A DNA stretch of 64,000 bases from Gallaecimonas sp045291545 (GCF_045291545.1 NZ_CP149514.1:62001-126000); one strand, 5' to 3'; numbered from the stretch's first letter, positions 16,682 through 25,504 are shown. The notes: generated by a model from the sequence alone, not told the origin. Made by a program: numbers and translations.

Positions 16682-18132
16682 GGTGCGTCCTTAAGTGCTG
16701 ACGGGCGGGAGCTTTGCTGGGGAGCCTGGTAGCCACCACCGAGTTGTTGGATCAGTTGCAGTTGAGCATTGAGGCGTTGTGCTTGCAGTTGTAGCCGGTT
16801 GTCGCGTTGTTGGTTCAGTTGCAGCCTGGCTGCCAGTGCCTGGCGAGGGTCATCGACCCCTTGCTGTACCCGCAACTGTGCCCGCTGATACTGACGCTGA
16901 GCCGCCTGATATTGGCTTTGCTGGGCCGTGGCGGCCTGGGTGAGCTGTTGCAGGGTCAACACGGCGTTGGCTACCTGGCCGGCGGCTTGCACCACGGTCT
17001 GGTTGTAGTGGGCGATGGCCGTGTTGAGCTTGGCAGTACTGGCTGCAAAAGCGGCGTCCAGGCGGTCCCCCTCAAACAGCGGCAAGCTGACTGACGGACC
17101 GATATTGGCCAGCGCGGCCCGGTCAGTACTCTGTGAGCCGAGCGCCGGGAACATCTTCAAGAAGGCTGCCAGGCCAGACAGGCTGATGTCAGGGTAATAG
17201 GCGGCCTGGGCCTGTTTAATACCCTGGCTGGCGGCGCTGATTTGCCAACGGGCAGCGACAATATCCGGGCGCCGGGCCATCAACCCCAGCTTGGCATTGG
17301 CCGGTAAGGCTCCTTGCGGGGTCGGCAGCGCCACCATCTTGAACGCCGGCAGCTGGCCGTCACTGATGCCAATCAGGGCGGCTATCTGGGCATGTACAAT
17401 GCGCAGCTGGCCGGCCAGCATGGCCTGTTGCTGGCGTAGCTGTGCCAGCTGCGCCGTAGCTTTATCGCGGCTGTTGTCGTCTTCAACACCGGCATCGATG
17501 CGGGCATTCACGACTCGCAGGTACTCGTTGGCGGTATTGAGGCTGCCCGTCAGCACCTGCTGGCGGGCGGCGGCAGCCTGCCATTGAAAGTACAAGGTTG
17601 CCAACTGATATTGCAGCGCTGAGCGAGCCACGGCTTTACTGGCCTGCTGGGCATGGGCACTGTCGACAGCCTGGGCAATGGCGGCGGCCTTTTTCCCCCA
17701 CAAGTCCAGATCCCAGCTGAAATTCAACAAGGCTGAGCCGGCCAAGGTGCCGCTGTGGTGCTTGATGGCGCCGAACTGGTAATCACTGTAACCGGCGCCA
17801 AGGTTTGCGGTGCCTTTGAGTTGTGGTTGGGTTTGTGCCTGCTGGCGGCGCACCGCCAGGGTCGCTTGCTGATAACGGGCCTGGGCTACGGTCAGGGTTG
17901 GTGAGCCGGCCATGGCCTGCTGCATCAGCTGATTTAATTGCGGGTCAGCAAACTGCTGCCACCAGGCGGCCTTTGGCCAGCCTGGCCGGTTGCCGGGTAA
18001 CCCCGCCAGTGGCGCGCTGTTGGCAATGTGCAGGCTGGGCGTGGGGCGTTGCGGCGCACTGCAGCCACTTAGCAGTATGGCCAGTGACAGGCAGGCCAGC
18101 GTTCCCGCCCTGGGTGCGGCGATATTTTTCAT
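16678..18132 (-). CDS. RND/EmrAB-type outer-membrane efflux lipoprotein (NodT/OprM family)
   Basis: The ATG at 18132 has GGAG at good spacing and gives 484 residues with a lipoprotein signal ending LSGC. This argues against the longer frame to 18171. Two OEP repeats follow, each with coiled-coil helices rich in Gln/Ala (LTVAQARYQQATLAVRRQQA and AKLGLMARRPDIVAARWQIS). The LMARRPDI signature is typical of the NodT family of trimeric channel-tunnels. It is first gene of the tripartite efflux operon, preceded by a leader with two hairpins. Confidence 0.93.
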   Translation of the reverse strand: MKNIAAPRAGTLACLSLAILLSGCSAPQRPTPSLHIANSAPLAGLPGNRPGWPKAAWWQQFADPQLNQLMQQAMAGSPTLTVAQARYQQATLAVRRQQAQTQPQLKGTANLGAGYSDYQFGAIKHHSGTLAGSALLNFSWDLDLWGKKAAAIAQAVDSAHAQQASKAVARSALQYQLATLYFQWQAAAARQQVLTGSLNTANEYLRVVNARIDAGVEDDNSRDKATAQLAQLRQQQAMLAGQLRIVHAQIAALIGISDGQLPAFKMVALPTPQGALPANAKLGLMARRPDIVAARWQISAASQGIKQAQAAYYPDISLSGLAAFLKMFPALGSQSTDRAALANIGPSVSLPLFEGDRLDAAFAASTAKLNTAIAHYNQTVVQAAGQVANAVLTLQQLTQAATAQQSQYQAAQRQYQRAQLRVQQGVDDPRQALAARLQLNQQRDNRLQLQAQRLNAQLQLIQQLGGGYQAPQQSSRPSALKDAP

Positions 18133-18148
18133 CTTACTCCACCTGATT

Positions 18149-18211
18149 GGGGTTAAAAGCAACCCCGCCATAAGCCAGACAAGCCCGGCAAAACGAGGTT
18201 TAGCCGGGCTT
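18149..18211 (-). promoter_or_regulatory. Two-hairpin leader upstream of the efflux operon
   Basis: Two inverted repeats sit between the efflux operon start and the transporter gene behind it: GGGGTT / AACCCC (18149-18166) close to the ribosome binding site, and a 9-bp stem AAGCCCGGC / GCCGGGCTT (18181-18211). The second has a short T-run only on the plus strand. They may form an mRNA leader structure, or the outer one may be a terminator for the upstream gene. Neither role is shown. Confidence 0.35.
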
Positions 18212-18297
18212 TTAATTGATTACGCCAATAATTGTGTTGTCAGATTACCTTGCTGCTAACAACTTGCAAGGCAACACAATGTTTCGTTTATATGGCG

Positions 18298-19767
18298 TCA
18301 GGGCAAAACGATGCCTCGTTGCTGGTAGCGTTGATTGAACCAGCGTGAAATCACCATAAAGACCAGGCCAATCACAACAGAGGTCAGGCCCAGATAAAAG
18401 TAATAGTGGGTATAGATGGGCAGTGTATGAACCGCAGAAGCATGGTGCTTGGGCAGGGCCACCAGTTCACTGAGCTCCCCTGAAGCCAGGTTTGACAACG
18501 AGGTAGTCAAGAACCAGACCCCCATGGCAAAAGCCATCATCTTCATATCGCAATACAGCGAGATCATGCTCAGGCCAATGGCACTGACAAACAGCTCCGC
18601 CACGGTCAGCACCAGATAGGCTGTGGCCACATAATTGCCGGAAACCAGGCCATTTTGAGCATGCAGCCCGGCCAGATACAAAATGCTGATGCCAATACCG
18701 CCAATGATGATGCCGGTAGCAAACTGGTAGGGAATATTGAAACGCGGAAAACGCTGATAGAGCTTGGTGATGAAACTGCCAATGACCACGATGGCAATGG
18801 GGTTCACCAGCTGGAATGACGACGGATACAGCTTAAAGCCCAGCAGGGTCAGATCGGAGTTGTTCTTGGTGAACAGGATCATGCTGGTGTTCATCTGGTT
18901 ATAAAGCACGAAGAACACAAAACCGATCACCAGCAGATACAGTGACAGCAGCTGCTTCTGGCGAATCACCCCGGTCAGTTTCATGGTCTTGTTGGCAAAC
19001 AGGGCGATGGCAAACAAGATACCGGCGGCAATGATAAATACCGACATCTGCGGGTGATCAAACAGGAACACCACCACCGCATAAGCCACCGCGATATAGG
19101 CAAGCAGGGTGCTCCACTTGCGGCTGGTCATGCGTTCGGTGTCTTTACCAAACAGCACATCGTCATACAGCTTGCGGCGCAGGCTGAAGTTTAGCCAAGC
19201 CAGGAACTTGCCCATAAAGGCCAGCAGGAATACCCCCAGCGGCCCGTAGCTGCTGTTGATCAGCATCGGCGCGATAGCAATACCCAGCATCGACCCCAGG
19301 TTAATGGTGATGTAGTACACCGTCATGCCGCGCTTGGCTTTTTGGTCGTCATGCATATAGATGCGGCCAATCATCGCCGAGGCCGTACCCATCAGCAGGC
19401 TGTTGGTAATGGGGATGAGCGGATACGTCAGCAAAAAGGCGGTATGCACATGGCCTTTGGCCAGATGGGTGGCGGTAACCAGTAACAGAAAGGAAATCGC
19501 CAGCAAAAAGGAGCCAAACAAAATCGAACGGCGCAGCCCCAGCACTTCATCCGCCAGGTAACCTCCCGCCACAGGCAGAATGTAGCCCATGGCCTGAATA
19601 ACGCCGTACAGCAGGTAAGCATCGTGCTCACTCAGCCCCAGCCCGGATTTGACCAGCGGCATGGTCAGGAAAATGATCAGAATGGCATTGAAGGTATAAG
19701 AGGCGAACTGGCCCCAGAAGGTAATGACGGCGACATTACCCAGCTGTTTGGTCTTTTTATCAAACAT
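18298..19767 (-). CDS. Divergent POT/PTR2-family transporter lacking the ExxERF motif
   Basis: A 489-residue, 12-14 helix transporter related to proton-coupled oligopeptide symporters. The middle is typical: GGYLADEVLGLRRSI (motif A), YYITINLGSMLG, FFVLYNQMNTSMILFTKNN, and AELFVSAIGL with the helix-10 glutamate. In helix 1 the hallmark ExxERFxYY of POT proteins is replaced by TFWGQFASYT, so both acidic residues and the arginine are gone. The second POT gene in this window (55451-56953) has the canonical motif. Proton coupling or substrate may therefore differ. The gene is single and transcribed toward the efflux operon. Confidence 0.85.
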   Translation of the reverse strand: MFDKKTKQLGNVAVITFWGQFASYTFNAILIIFLTMPLVKSGLGLSEHDAYLLYGVIQAMGYILPVAGGYLADEVLGLRRSILFGSFLLAISFLLLVTATHLAKGHVHTAFLLTYPLIPITNSLLMGTASAMIGRIYMHDDQKAKRGMTVYYITINLGSMLGIAIAPMLINSSYGPLGVFLLAFMGKFLAWLNFSLRRKLYDDVLFGKDTERMTSRKWSTLLAYIAVAYAVVVFLFDHPQMSVFIIAAGILFAIALFANKTMKLTGVIRQKQLLSLYLLVIGFVFFVLYNQMNTSMILFTKNNSDLTLLGFKLYPSSFQLVNPIAIVVIGSFITKLYQRFPRFNIPYQFATGIIIGGIGISILYLAGLHAQNGLVSGNYVATAYLVLTVAELFVSAIGLSMISLYCDMKMMAFAMGVWFLTTSLSNLASGELSELVALPKHHASAVHTLPIYTHYYFYLGLTSVVIGLVFMVISRWFNQRYQQRGIVLP

Positions 19768-20109
19768 AAGGGTTCAACTATTGGTGCCCAAAGGTTGCGA
19801 AATTGAAACAACTTCGCGCGCAATATGTTTCATAACGGTGAAATAAAAAGTCTTTTAAATCATCAAGTTATGAAGATCTCGCTACCTTGGCACGGGGGCG
19901 CTGGAAAGAAAACCCTGAAAAGCAGCCCGCCGCTGCTTGCCAAACGCCCGGCAGGTTAGGATTTCTGTTTTAGTTTCCGCTGCTTAGTTGTTATGTCAGC
20001 TATAGGGCAGGGCTTGCTGGCGGTTGCCAAAGCTGTGATCCGGTGCAAGTTTTGGCGGTGCCAGCTATCACCTGTTGCCGGCCAAGCCAGTGTTTATTGT
20101 GGGAAATGC
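19768..20109. other. Intergenic region without recognised features
   Basis: About 340 bases between the transporter start and the yicC terminator. I find no gene-like open frame, RNA gene or riboswitch signature on either strand. The part next to 19767 is AT-rich and must carry the transporter promoter. Confidence 0.5.
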
Positions 20110-20134
20110 AAAAAGCCCTGCCAGTGCAGGGCTT
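20110..20134 (-). terminator. Terminator downstream of yicC
   Basis: A perfect 9-bp stem (AAGCCCTGC / GCAGGGCTT, loop of 4) is followed on the minus strand by a T-run. It lies about 85 bases past the yicC stop. Confidence 0.82.
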
Positions 20135-20217
20135 GAAAAAAGACGGTGCGGTTTGAGCGGCTCGCTGAGCGCGCTAGCGGCGTAACAACAACTCCCGCTC
20201 GTCTTATCTAATACAGA

Positions 20218-21081
20218 TTATTCGATATTCTGGATCTGCTCACGCATCTGCTCGATAAGCACTTTCAGCTCGACGGCGCTGGCGGTGATCTCGGTGCTGA
20301 TGGATTTTGAGCCGAGGGTGTTCGCCTCGCGGTTAAATTCCTGCATCATAAAATCCAGGCGGCGGCCAATGGCGCCTTTGCCGTTGAGGATTTTGCGGGT
20401 TTCTTTGACATGGGATTCCAGGCGGTCAAGCTCTTCAGCGACGTCAACGCGGCTGGCCAGCAGTACCATTTCCTGCTCCAGGCGGCCCGGTTCCAGTTCT
20501 ACCTTGGCTTCTTCAAAACGGTTTTGCAGGCGTTCGCGTTGCCAAACCAGCACTTGTGGCATTTTTTCGCGTACTTTCGCGACTTCTGCCTGCACGCCAT
20601 CAAGGCGGGTGCTGATCAGTGCTTTGAGGGTGTCGCCTTCACGGCCACGGGCGGCAATGAAGTCGTCCATGGCCTGATCAAAACCGGCCAGCAGTGCTTC
20701 GCTGATGGCATCAAGGTCGGCTTCCGGGGCGTTCATGACTCCCGGCCAGCGGAGAATATCGACGGTGTTAACGGTGCCGCCATGAGCACGCTCAGCCAGG
20801 GTGCTGGCGTGACTGAGCAGCATGTCCGCCAGGGTGCTGTTATAGGCCAGGGTACTGGCGTCAGCGTTGGCGGCTTCAAAGCGTAACTGCACTTCGACTT
20901 TGCCGCGGTTTAAGCGGGCCCGCAGTTTTTCCCGTAGTACCGGGTCAAGGCTTCGAAAGGCGTCGGGCAGGCGCAGGTAGGTTTCCAGGTAGCGCTGGTT
21001 AACAGAGCGGATCTCCCAGGCGGCGGTGCCCCAGTCGGCCCGCATGTCGTGGCGGGCAAAGGCGGTCATGCTGTAAGTCAT
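20218..21081 (-). CDS. yicC: YicC/YloC-family endoribonuclease
   Basis: A 287-residue member of the YicC family, recently described as endoribonucleases. The N-terminal domain begins MTYSMTAFARHDMRADWGTAAWEIRSVN, with NQRYLE following. The C-terminal DUF1732 domain contains EELDRLESHVKETRKIL, GRRLDFMMQEFNREANTLGSKS and a final VELKVLIEQMREQIQNIE. Length equals E. coli YicC. It diverges from rph as in E. coli, sharing a ~115-base intergenic region. Confidence 0.93.
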   Translation of the reverse strand: MTYSMTAFARHDMRADWGTAAWEIRSVNQRYLETYLRLPDAFRSLDPVLREKLRARLNRGKVEVQLRFEAANADASTLAYNSTLADMLLSHASTLAERAHGGTVNTVDILRWPGVMNAPEADLDAISEALLAGFDQAMDDFIAARGREGDTLKALISTRLDGVQAEVAKVREKMPQVLVWQRERLQNRFEEAKVELEPGRLEQEMVLLASRVDVAEELDRLESHVKETRKILNGKGAIGRRLDFMMQEFNREANTLGSKSISTEITASAVELKVLIEQMREQIQNIE

Positions 21082-21196
21082 GGCGTGTTCCTTAATGCAA
21101 TGGCTGCCAGTATACCGAAGTTAGCGCTGTCGCGCCTTGGCCCGGTTTGCCCGCTTCCCCTATAATGGCGCCACTTTTTCGCAATCAGGACAGCCC

Positions 21197-21910
21197 ATGC
21201 GACATAGCGGCCGCGCCCCGGGGCAGCCCCGGCAAATTACCCTTACCCGCAATTACACCCAGCACGCCGAAGGTTCGGTACTGGTGGCTTTTGGCAACAC
21301 CAAGGTGTTGTGCACGGCTTCGGTGGTCGATGGCGCTCCGCGCTGGCTCAAAGGCAAGGGCCAGGGTTGGGTGACGGCGGAATACGGCATGCTGCCACGG
21401 GCCACCCACACCCGTAATGACCGCGAAGCGGCACGGGGTAAACAGTCTGGCCGCACCATGGAAATTCAGCGGCTCATTGCCCGCAGCCTGCGTGCTGCGG
21501 TGGATTTAACGGCGCTGGGCGATGTCACCATTACGGTTGATTGCGATGTTATCCAGGCCGACGGCGGCACCCGTACCGCCGCCATTACCGGTGGTTGTGT
21601 GGCGCTGGTCGATGCCCTGAACTGGATGGTGGCCGAAGGTAAACTTAAAGCCAGCCCGTTCAAGCAGATGGTTGCGGCGCTGTCGGTGGGTATTGTGGAC
21701 GGTTTGCCGGTATGCGACCTGGATTACCAGGAAGACTCCAGCGCCGACACGGACATGAACATTGTTATGACCGAAGATGGTCGGTTGATTGAAGTGCAGG
21801 GTACCGCTGAGGCGCAACCCTTTGACTTTGATGAACTTAACAGCATGTTAGCGCTGGCCCGCGAGGCCATGCCGACACTTTTTGCGCACCAGCGTGACGC
21901 ACTGCAATAA
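21197..21910 (+). CDS. rph: Ribonuclease PH
   Basis: A phosphorolytic 3'-5' exoribonuclease that trims tRNA 3' ends. The ATG at 21197 gives 237 residues starting MRHSGRAPGQPRQITLTRNY, as in other RNase PH proteins; the frame is open to 21137 without family match. Motifs seen: EGSVLVAFGNTKVLCTASV, the GWVTAEYGMLPRATHTRNDREA loop and QADGGTRTAAITGG for phosphate binding. The C-terminus appears intact, unlike the frameshifted allele of E. coli K-12. Its stop lies 5 bases before the pyrE attenuator hairpin. Confidence 0.95.
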   Translation: MRHSGRAPGQPRQITLTRNYTQHAEGSVLVAFGNTKVLCTASVVDGAPRWLKGKGQGWVTAEYGMLPRATHTRNDREAARGKQSGRTMEIQRLIARSLRAAVDLTALGDVTITVDCDVIQADGGTRTAAITGGCVALVDALNWMVAEGKLKASPFKQMVAALSVGIVDGLPVCDLDYQEDSSADTDMNIVMTEDGRLIEVQGTAEAQPFDFDELNSMLALAREAMPTLFAHQRDALQ

Positions 21911-21914
21911 TGCT

Positions 21915-21939
21915 ACGGGGCCTTTGGCCCCGTTTTTTT
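21915..21939 (+). promoter_or_regulatory. rph-pyrE transcription attenuator (UTP-sensing type)
   Basis: A 7-bp GC stem (CGGGGCC / GGCCCCG, loop TTT) followed by seven T sits 5 bases after the rph stop and just before the pyrE ribosome binding site. In E. coli the equivalent terminator is controlled by UTP: slow transcription keeps the ribosome translating the rph end close behind polymerase, which prevents termination. The same geometry here strongly suggests the same control. Confidence 0.8.
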
Positions 21940-21950
21940 AGGACAACGCC

Positions 21951-22592
21951 ATGAAAGCCTATCAACAAGCCTTTATTGATTTTGCCATTGAACGCCAGGT
22001 GCTGCGCTTTGGTCAGTTCACGTTGAAGTCTGGCCGCCAGAGCCCGTATTTTTTCAATGCCGGGCTTTTTAATACAGGCCGCGATCTGGCCCGGTTAGGC
22101 CGCTTTTACGCCGATGCCTTGATGGATGCGAACATCGACTTTGATGTGCTGTTTGGCCCGGCCTATAAGGGTATTCCCATCGCCACCACCACAGCCGTGG
22201 CGCTGGCCGACCATCATAGCCGTGATTACCCCTACTGCTTTAACCGGAAAGAGAAAAAAGACCACGGCGAAGGCGGCTCACTGGTCGGTAGCCCGCTCAA
22301 GGGGCGCATCATGCTGGTAGACGACGTGATCACCGCCGGCACGGCGATCCGCGAGTCCATGGACATTATTCAGGCTCAGGGCGCGGCGCTTGCCGGGGTG
22401 CTGATTGCCCTGGATCGCCAGGAAAAAGGCCAAGGCGAGCTGTCAGCTATTCAGGAAGTGGAGCGGGACTTTGGCTGCCCGGTAGTCAGCATCATTACCC
22501 TGGCGGATTTGATTCAATACCTACAAGGCCAGCCTGAACGCCAGGCCGATTTGCAGGCAGTAACGGCTTACCGTCAGCAATACGGCATCTAA
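21951..22592 (+). CDS. pyrE: Orotate phosphoribosyltransferase
   Basis: Joins orotate to PRPP, making OMP in pyrimidine synthesis. At 213 residues it equals E. coli PyrE in length. It shows FGQFTLKSGRQSPYFFNAGLF near the N-terminus, the flexible-loop FNRKEKKDHGEGG and the PRPP-binding MLVDDVITAGTAI (~121-133). Expression should depend on readthrough of the attenuator between rph and pyrE. A bidirectional terminator follows. Confidence 0.96.
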   Translation: MKAYQQAFIDFAIERQVLRFGQFTLKSGRQSPYFFNAGLFNTGRDLARLGRFYADALMDANIDFDVLFGPAYKGIPIATTTAVALADHHSRDYPYCFNRKEKKDHGEGGSLVGSPLKGRIMLVDDVITAGTAIRESMDIIQAQGAALAGVLIALDRQEKGQGELSAIQEVERDFGCPVVSIITLADLIQYLQGQPERQADLQAVTAYRQQYGI

Positions 22593-22609
22593 AGGTTCTA
22601 CAGGGCAAT

Positions 22610-22637
22610 AAAAAAGCCGGCTCGTGCCGGCTTTTTT
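22610..22637. terminator. Bidirectional terminator between pyrE and the DUF5362 gene
   Basis: A 6-bp GCCGGC stem extended by A6/T6 pairs, with a TCGT loop and T-runs on both strands, lies between convergent genes. Confidence 0.88.
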
Positions 22638-22638
22638 A

Positions 22639-23004
22639 TTATCTGCCCATGTGCATGCCGCTCATCAGAGCGGCCATGCCACCAAAAATTATAAACAGCA
22701 CTACGGCGACAATACTGACCAGCAGCATGATGCCGGTGACTAAAAAGTAGGTTTTCAGCTTGCCCATGGCGGTGAGCATCTGCTCAGAGTCGTTGCGCTG
22801 ATACGCTTGCTCCAGAGCACCGGTAGCCTGCACCAGCAATATGCCCATCCAGATCGGCAACCAGGCCCAGAGAATGCCGATAATGCTAATGGCCTGCAGC
22901 GCGCCGCCAATGATACTCATGATGCCGACGAACTTGATCCAGCCGCTGCCTTGATAGAGTGGCTCGGCAAGGGTTTTGACGGTGTAGTGCTGTTGCTCTT
23001 CCAT
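22639..23004 (-). CDS. DUF5362-like small membrane protein
   Basis: The ATG at 23004 has a GAGGAAG ribosome binding site and gives 121 residues; the frame extends upstream to 23064, overlapping slmA, but that part looks non-coding. The protein has a polar N-terminus with SGWIKFVGIM, two close hydrophobic helices (~20-60) around a GILWAWLPIWMGILL core, a soluble KLKTYF segment and a last helix (~85-115) ending in a Met/Gly-rich tail. This resembles DUF5362. Its function is unknown. Confidence 0.75.
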   Translation of the reverse strand: MEEQQHYTVKTLAEPLYQGSGWIKFVGIMSIIGGALQAISIIGILWAWLPIWMGILLVQATGALEQAYQRNDSEQMLTAMGKLKTYFLVTGIMLLVSIVAVVLFIIFGGMAALMSGMHMGR

Positions 23005-23044
23005 GGTACTTCCTCGCGTTGGCGAAGGCGTATTCCCCAAAACT

Positions 23045-23629
23045 TTAGAGTAGCTGCTGTTCAATCAGCTGCCATTGGGCAGTAAAACCTTCGGTGGGTT
23101 TATGTTTGAAACCAGAGCGTACGAACTGGCTGATACGACCTTCGGCAAAGGCCAACAACAGGTTGGCCAGCACGCTGTCGTCAACGGTAAAGCCTTTGCC
23201 TTCACGCAGCCGCCGTTCCCGTAACACCTGCTTGATCTGCGTTTCCAGTTTGTTGAACAGGTGTTCAATGCGTTCGCGTAACCGCTCCTGTTCGCCCTGC
23301 AGCGCATCACCGTTAATGATGCGGGTAAGGCCGGGGTTTTTCTCGGCAAAGGTCAGCAACAGCTGCAGCATGTGATGCAGGCGGGTCAGGGTGTCTTTTT
23401 CATCGCGCAAGATGAGATTAATGCGTGAGCCCAGTGACTCTTCGATGAAGTCGATCAGGCCTTCAAACATCCGTGCCTTGGATGGAAAATGGCGGTACAG
23501 CGCGGCTTCCGATACGCCGACTTGGGCTGCCAGTTTGGCGGTGGTGATACGCTGGCCGGCTTGTGTTTCCAGCATCTGGGCCAGGCACTGGAGGATTTGT
23601 TCGCGACGGCTGAGCTTGGCGTTGGCCAT
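23045..23629 (-). CDS. slmA: Nucleoid occlusion factor SlmA
   Basis: A 194-residue TetR-fold protein that binds chromosomal sites and blocks FtsZ assembly over the nucleoid. The start at 23629 gives MANAKLSRREQILQCLAQML. The HTH is RITTAKLAAQVGVSEAALYRHFPSKARMFEGLIDFIEE (in pieces across ~25-62), and the C-terminal half has the conserved SQFVRSGFKHKPTEGF. The frame is open to 23677, but the family starts at the Met used here. It sits next to dut, as in E. coli. Confidence 0.94.
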   Translation of the reverse strand: MANAKLSRREQILQCLAQMLETQAGQRITTAKLAAQVGVSEAALYRHFPSKARMFEGLIDFIEESLGSRINLILRDEKDTLTRLHHMLQLLLTFAEKNPGLTRIINGDALQGEQERLRERIEHLFNKLETQIKQVLRERRLREGKGFTVDDSVLANLLLAFAEGRISQFVRSGFKHKPTEGFTAQWQLIEQQLL

Positions 23630-23654
23630 GGTACAACTTCCCTGCGGCATGAAG

Positions 23655-23675
23655 GAGGGGCCGGTCAGGCCCCTC
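23655..23675 (-). terminator. Stem-loop between dut and slmA
   Basis: An 8-bp perfect stem (GAGGGGCC / GGCCCCTC, loop of 5) in the 94 bases between dut and slmA. There is no clear T-run on either side, so it may be a weak terminator after dut or a leader structure of slmA. Confidence 0.35.
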
Positions 23676-23723
23676 AAATGGCTCTAGTTTATCCCGTGTT
23701 CAGGTGGGATAAAAGCGCTGCCA

Positions 23724-24182
23724 TCAATGCCGGCCGGAATGGCCGAAGCCACCTTCACCGCGTTCAGTGGCGTTAAAATCTTCAACAAAATCAAAGCGCG
23801 CCTGTACCACCGGGAGGAAAACCAACTGGGCAATGCGTTCACCGGGGTTAATGGTGAAGCTGTCCTGGCCGCGGTTCCAAACCGACACCATCAACTGCCC
23901 CTGATAGTCAGAGTCAATCAGCCCGACCAGGTTGCCAAGCACAATGCCGTGCTTATGGCCAAGGCCGCTGCGCGGCAAGATGGTGGCACATAGCCCCGGG
24001 TCGGCAATGTAAATGGCCAGCCCGGTGGGCAGCAAGGTGGTGTCGCCCGGCGCCAGCTCAATAGGCCCGTCAATGATGGCGCGCAGATCCATACCGGCAG
24101 AGCCGTCGGTGGCATAGGCTGGCAGTGGGAATTCTGTGCCGACCCGGGGGTCGAGAATTTTCAGCTGAATGGGTGTTTTCAT
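23724..24182 (-). CDS. dut: dUTP diphosphatase
   Basis: Cleaves dUTP to dUMP and PPi, keeping uracil out of DNA and supplying thymidylate synthesis. The 152 residues contain all five motifs of trimeric dUTPases: GSAGMDLRA (1), PRSGLGHKHG (2), GLIDSDYQG (3), PGERIAQLVF (4) and the mobile C-terminal ERGEGGFGHSG (5). The start overlaps the coaBC stop by four bases, so the two are coupled. Confidence 0.96.
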   Translation of the reverse strand: MKTPIQLKILDPRVGTEFPLPAYATDGSAGMDLRAIIDGPIELAPGDTTLLPTGLAIYIADPGLCATILPRSGLGHKHGIVLGNLVGLIDSDYQGQLMVSVWNRGQDSFTINPGERIAQLVFLPVVQARFDFVEDFNATERGEGGFGHSGRH

Positions 24183-25378
24183 GATGTGGCACTCAGTTTG
24201 TCGGCTAACAGGGTAAGCATTTGTCTGGCCAGTTCGGTCTTACTGGCTTTGGGCAGTACGTGTTCGCCATCGGCGCTGATCAGGGTCAGCTGGTTGTCAT
24301 CCTGGCCAAAGGCCAGGCCCTCCCCGACGGCGTTGGCAGCGATGAGGTCCAGGCCTTTACGCACCAGCTTGTCACGGCCGTAGCGGGTCACGTCCTGGGT
24401 TTCGGCGGCAAAGCCGACAACCAGTGCTGGCCGTGCCGCCAGCTGCGCGATGGTGCTGATAATATCGGGGTTTTTGACCATTTCGACGGTGAGTCGCTCG
24501 GCATCTTTTTTGATTTTTTGCCCATGGCTGAGCACCGGCCGGTAATCGGCAACGGCTGCGCAGCCGATAAAAATGTCACAAGCGGCCGCTGCGTTCAGCG
24601 CTGCGTCATGCATCTGCTGGGCTGAGGTCACATCGATACGCTTGACCCCAGGCGGGGTAGCAAGGCTGACCGGGCCGCTGATCAGGGTAACCTCGGCGCC
24701 GAGTTGCCGGGCCACGCTGGCCAGGGCAAAGCCCATTTTCCCTGAGCTGTGGTTGGACAGGTAACGCACCGGATCCAGCGCCTCGCGGGTAGGGCCGGCG
24801 GTCAGTACCAGGGTCTTGCCCGCCAAAGGTTTGGGGCCGATCTGCTGCGCGGCCAGCGCAGCCAGCTCCAGGGGCTCGAGCATGCGCCCGGGGCCGACAT
24901 CACCACAGGCCTGTTCACCGGCAGCCGGCCCCCACAGCAAAAAGCCACGGTTTTGTAAGGTGGCGAGATTGGCTGTGGTGGCGGGTGCCCGATACATCTG
25001 CTGGTTCATGGCGGGTGCCAGGGCAATGGGCGCGTCAGTGGCCAGGATCAGGGTCGTCAGCAAGTCGTCGGCCATGCCAGCGGCTACCCGTGCCAGCAAG
25101 CTGGCACTGGCCGGCGCTACCAGTACCAAATCGGCCCATTTGGCCAATTCAATATGGCCCATCGCCGCTTCTGCTGCCGGATCGAGCAAACTGTCGCTAA
25201 CCGGATTCGCCGATACAGCCTGCAGGGTCAATGGAGTGATAAACTCGCGGGCGGCGTTGGTCATGACCACCCGCACCTCGGCTCCCCGCTCTTTGAGGCG
25301 GCGAACCAGGTCGGCGCTTTTATAAGCAGCAATGCCGCCACTGATGCCAAGCACGATACGTTTGTCAGTCAGACTCAT
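24179..25378 (-). CDS. coaBC: Bifunctional phosphopantothenoylcysteine decarboxylase / phosphopantothenate-cysteine ligase
   Basis: Catalyses two steps of coenzyme A synthesis. The N-terminal CoaC flavoprotein (~1-190) has GISGGIAAYKSADLVRRL and PAMNQQMYRAPATTANL. The C-terminal CoaB ligase (~190-399) has LTAGPTREALDPVRYLSNHSSGKMG as separate recognisable pieces and CAAVADYRP. At 399 residues it is typical. It heads coaBC-dut-slmA on the minus strand and diverges from a chemoreceptor gene, whereas in E. coli its neighbour on that side is radC. Confidence 0.95.
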   Translation of the reverse strand: MSLTDKRIVLGISGGIAAYKSADLVRRLKERGAEVRVVMTNAAREFITPLTLQAVSANPVSDSLLDPAAEAAMGHIELAKWADLVLVAPASASLLARVAAGMADDLLTTLILATDAPIALAPAMNQQMYRAPATTANLATLQNRGFLLWGPAAGEQACGDVGPGRMLEPLELAALAAQQIGPKPLAGKTLVLTAGPTREALDPVRYLSNHSSGKMGFALASVARQLGAEVTLISGPVSLATPPGVKRIDVTSAQQMHDAALNAAAACDIFIGCAAVADYRPVLSHGQKIKKDAERLTVEMVKNPDIISTIAQLAARPALVVGFAAETQDVTRYGRDKLVRKGLDLIAANAVGEGLAFGQDDNQLTLISADGEHVLPKASKTELARQMLTLLADKLSATS

Positions 25379-25504
25379 AGAGGCCCCGAAGCAAAAACTG
25401 GGTGGCTAAGATAGCATATTTCGTTTCCAGCCCCGTCTATGCTTAAGCTTTTCCTTGTTGTGGGCGATACACCAATAGCAATCATGATTTACTAAGGACG
25501 CGTG

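Noticed and set aside
19768..20109. Possible riboswitch or small RNA in the longest featureless gap
   Set aside because: No conserved riboswitch core or self-contained RNA with terminator could be recognised on either strand.
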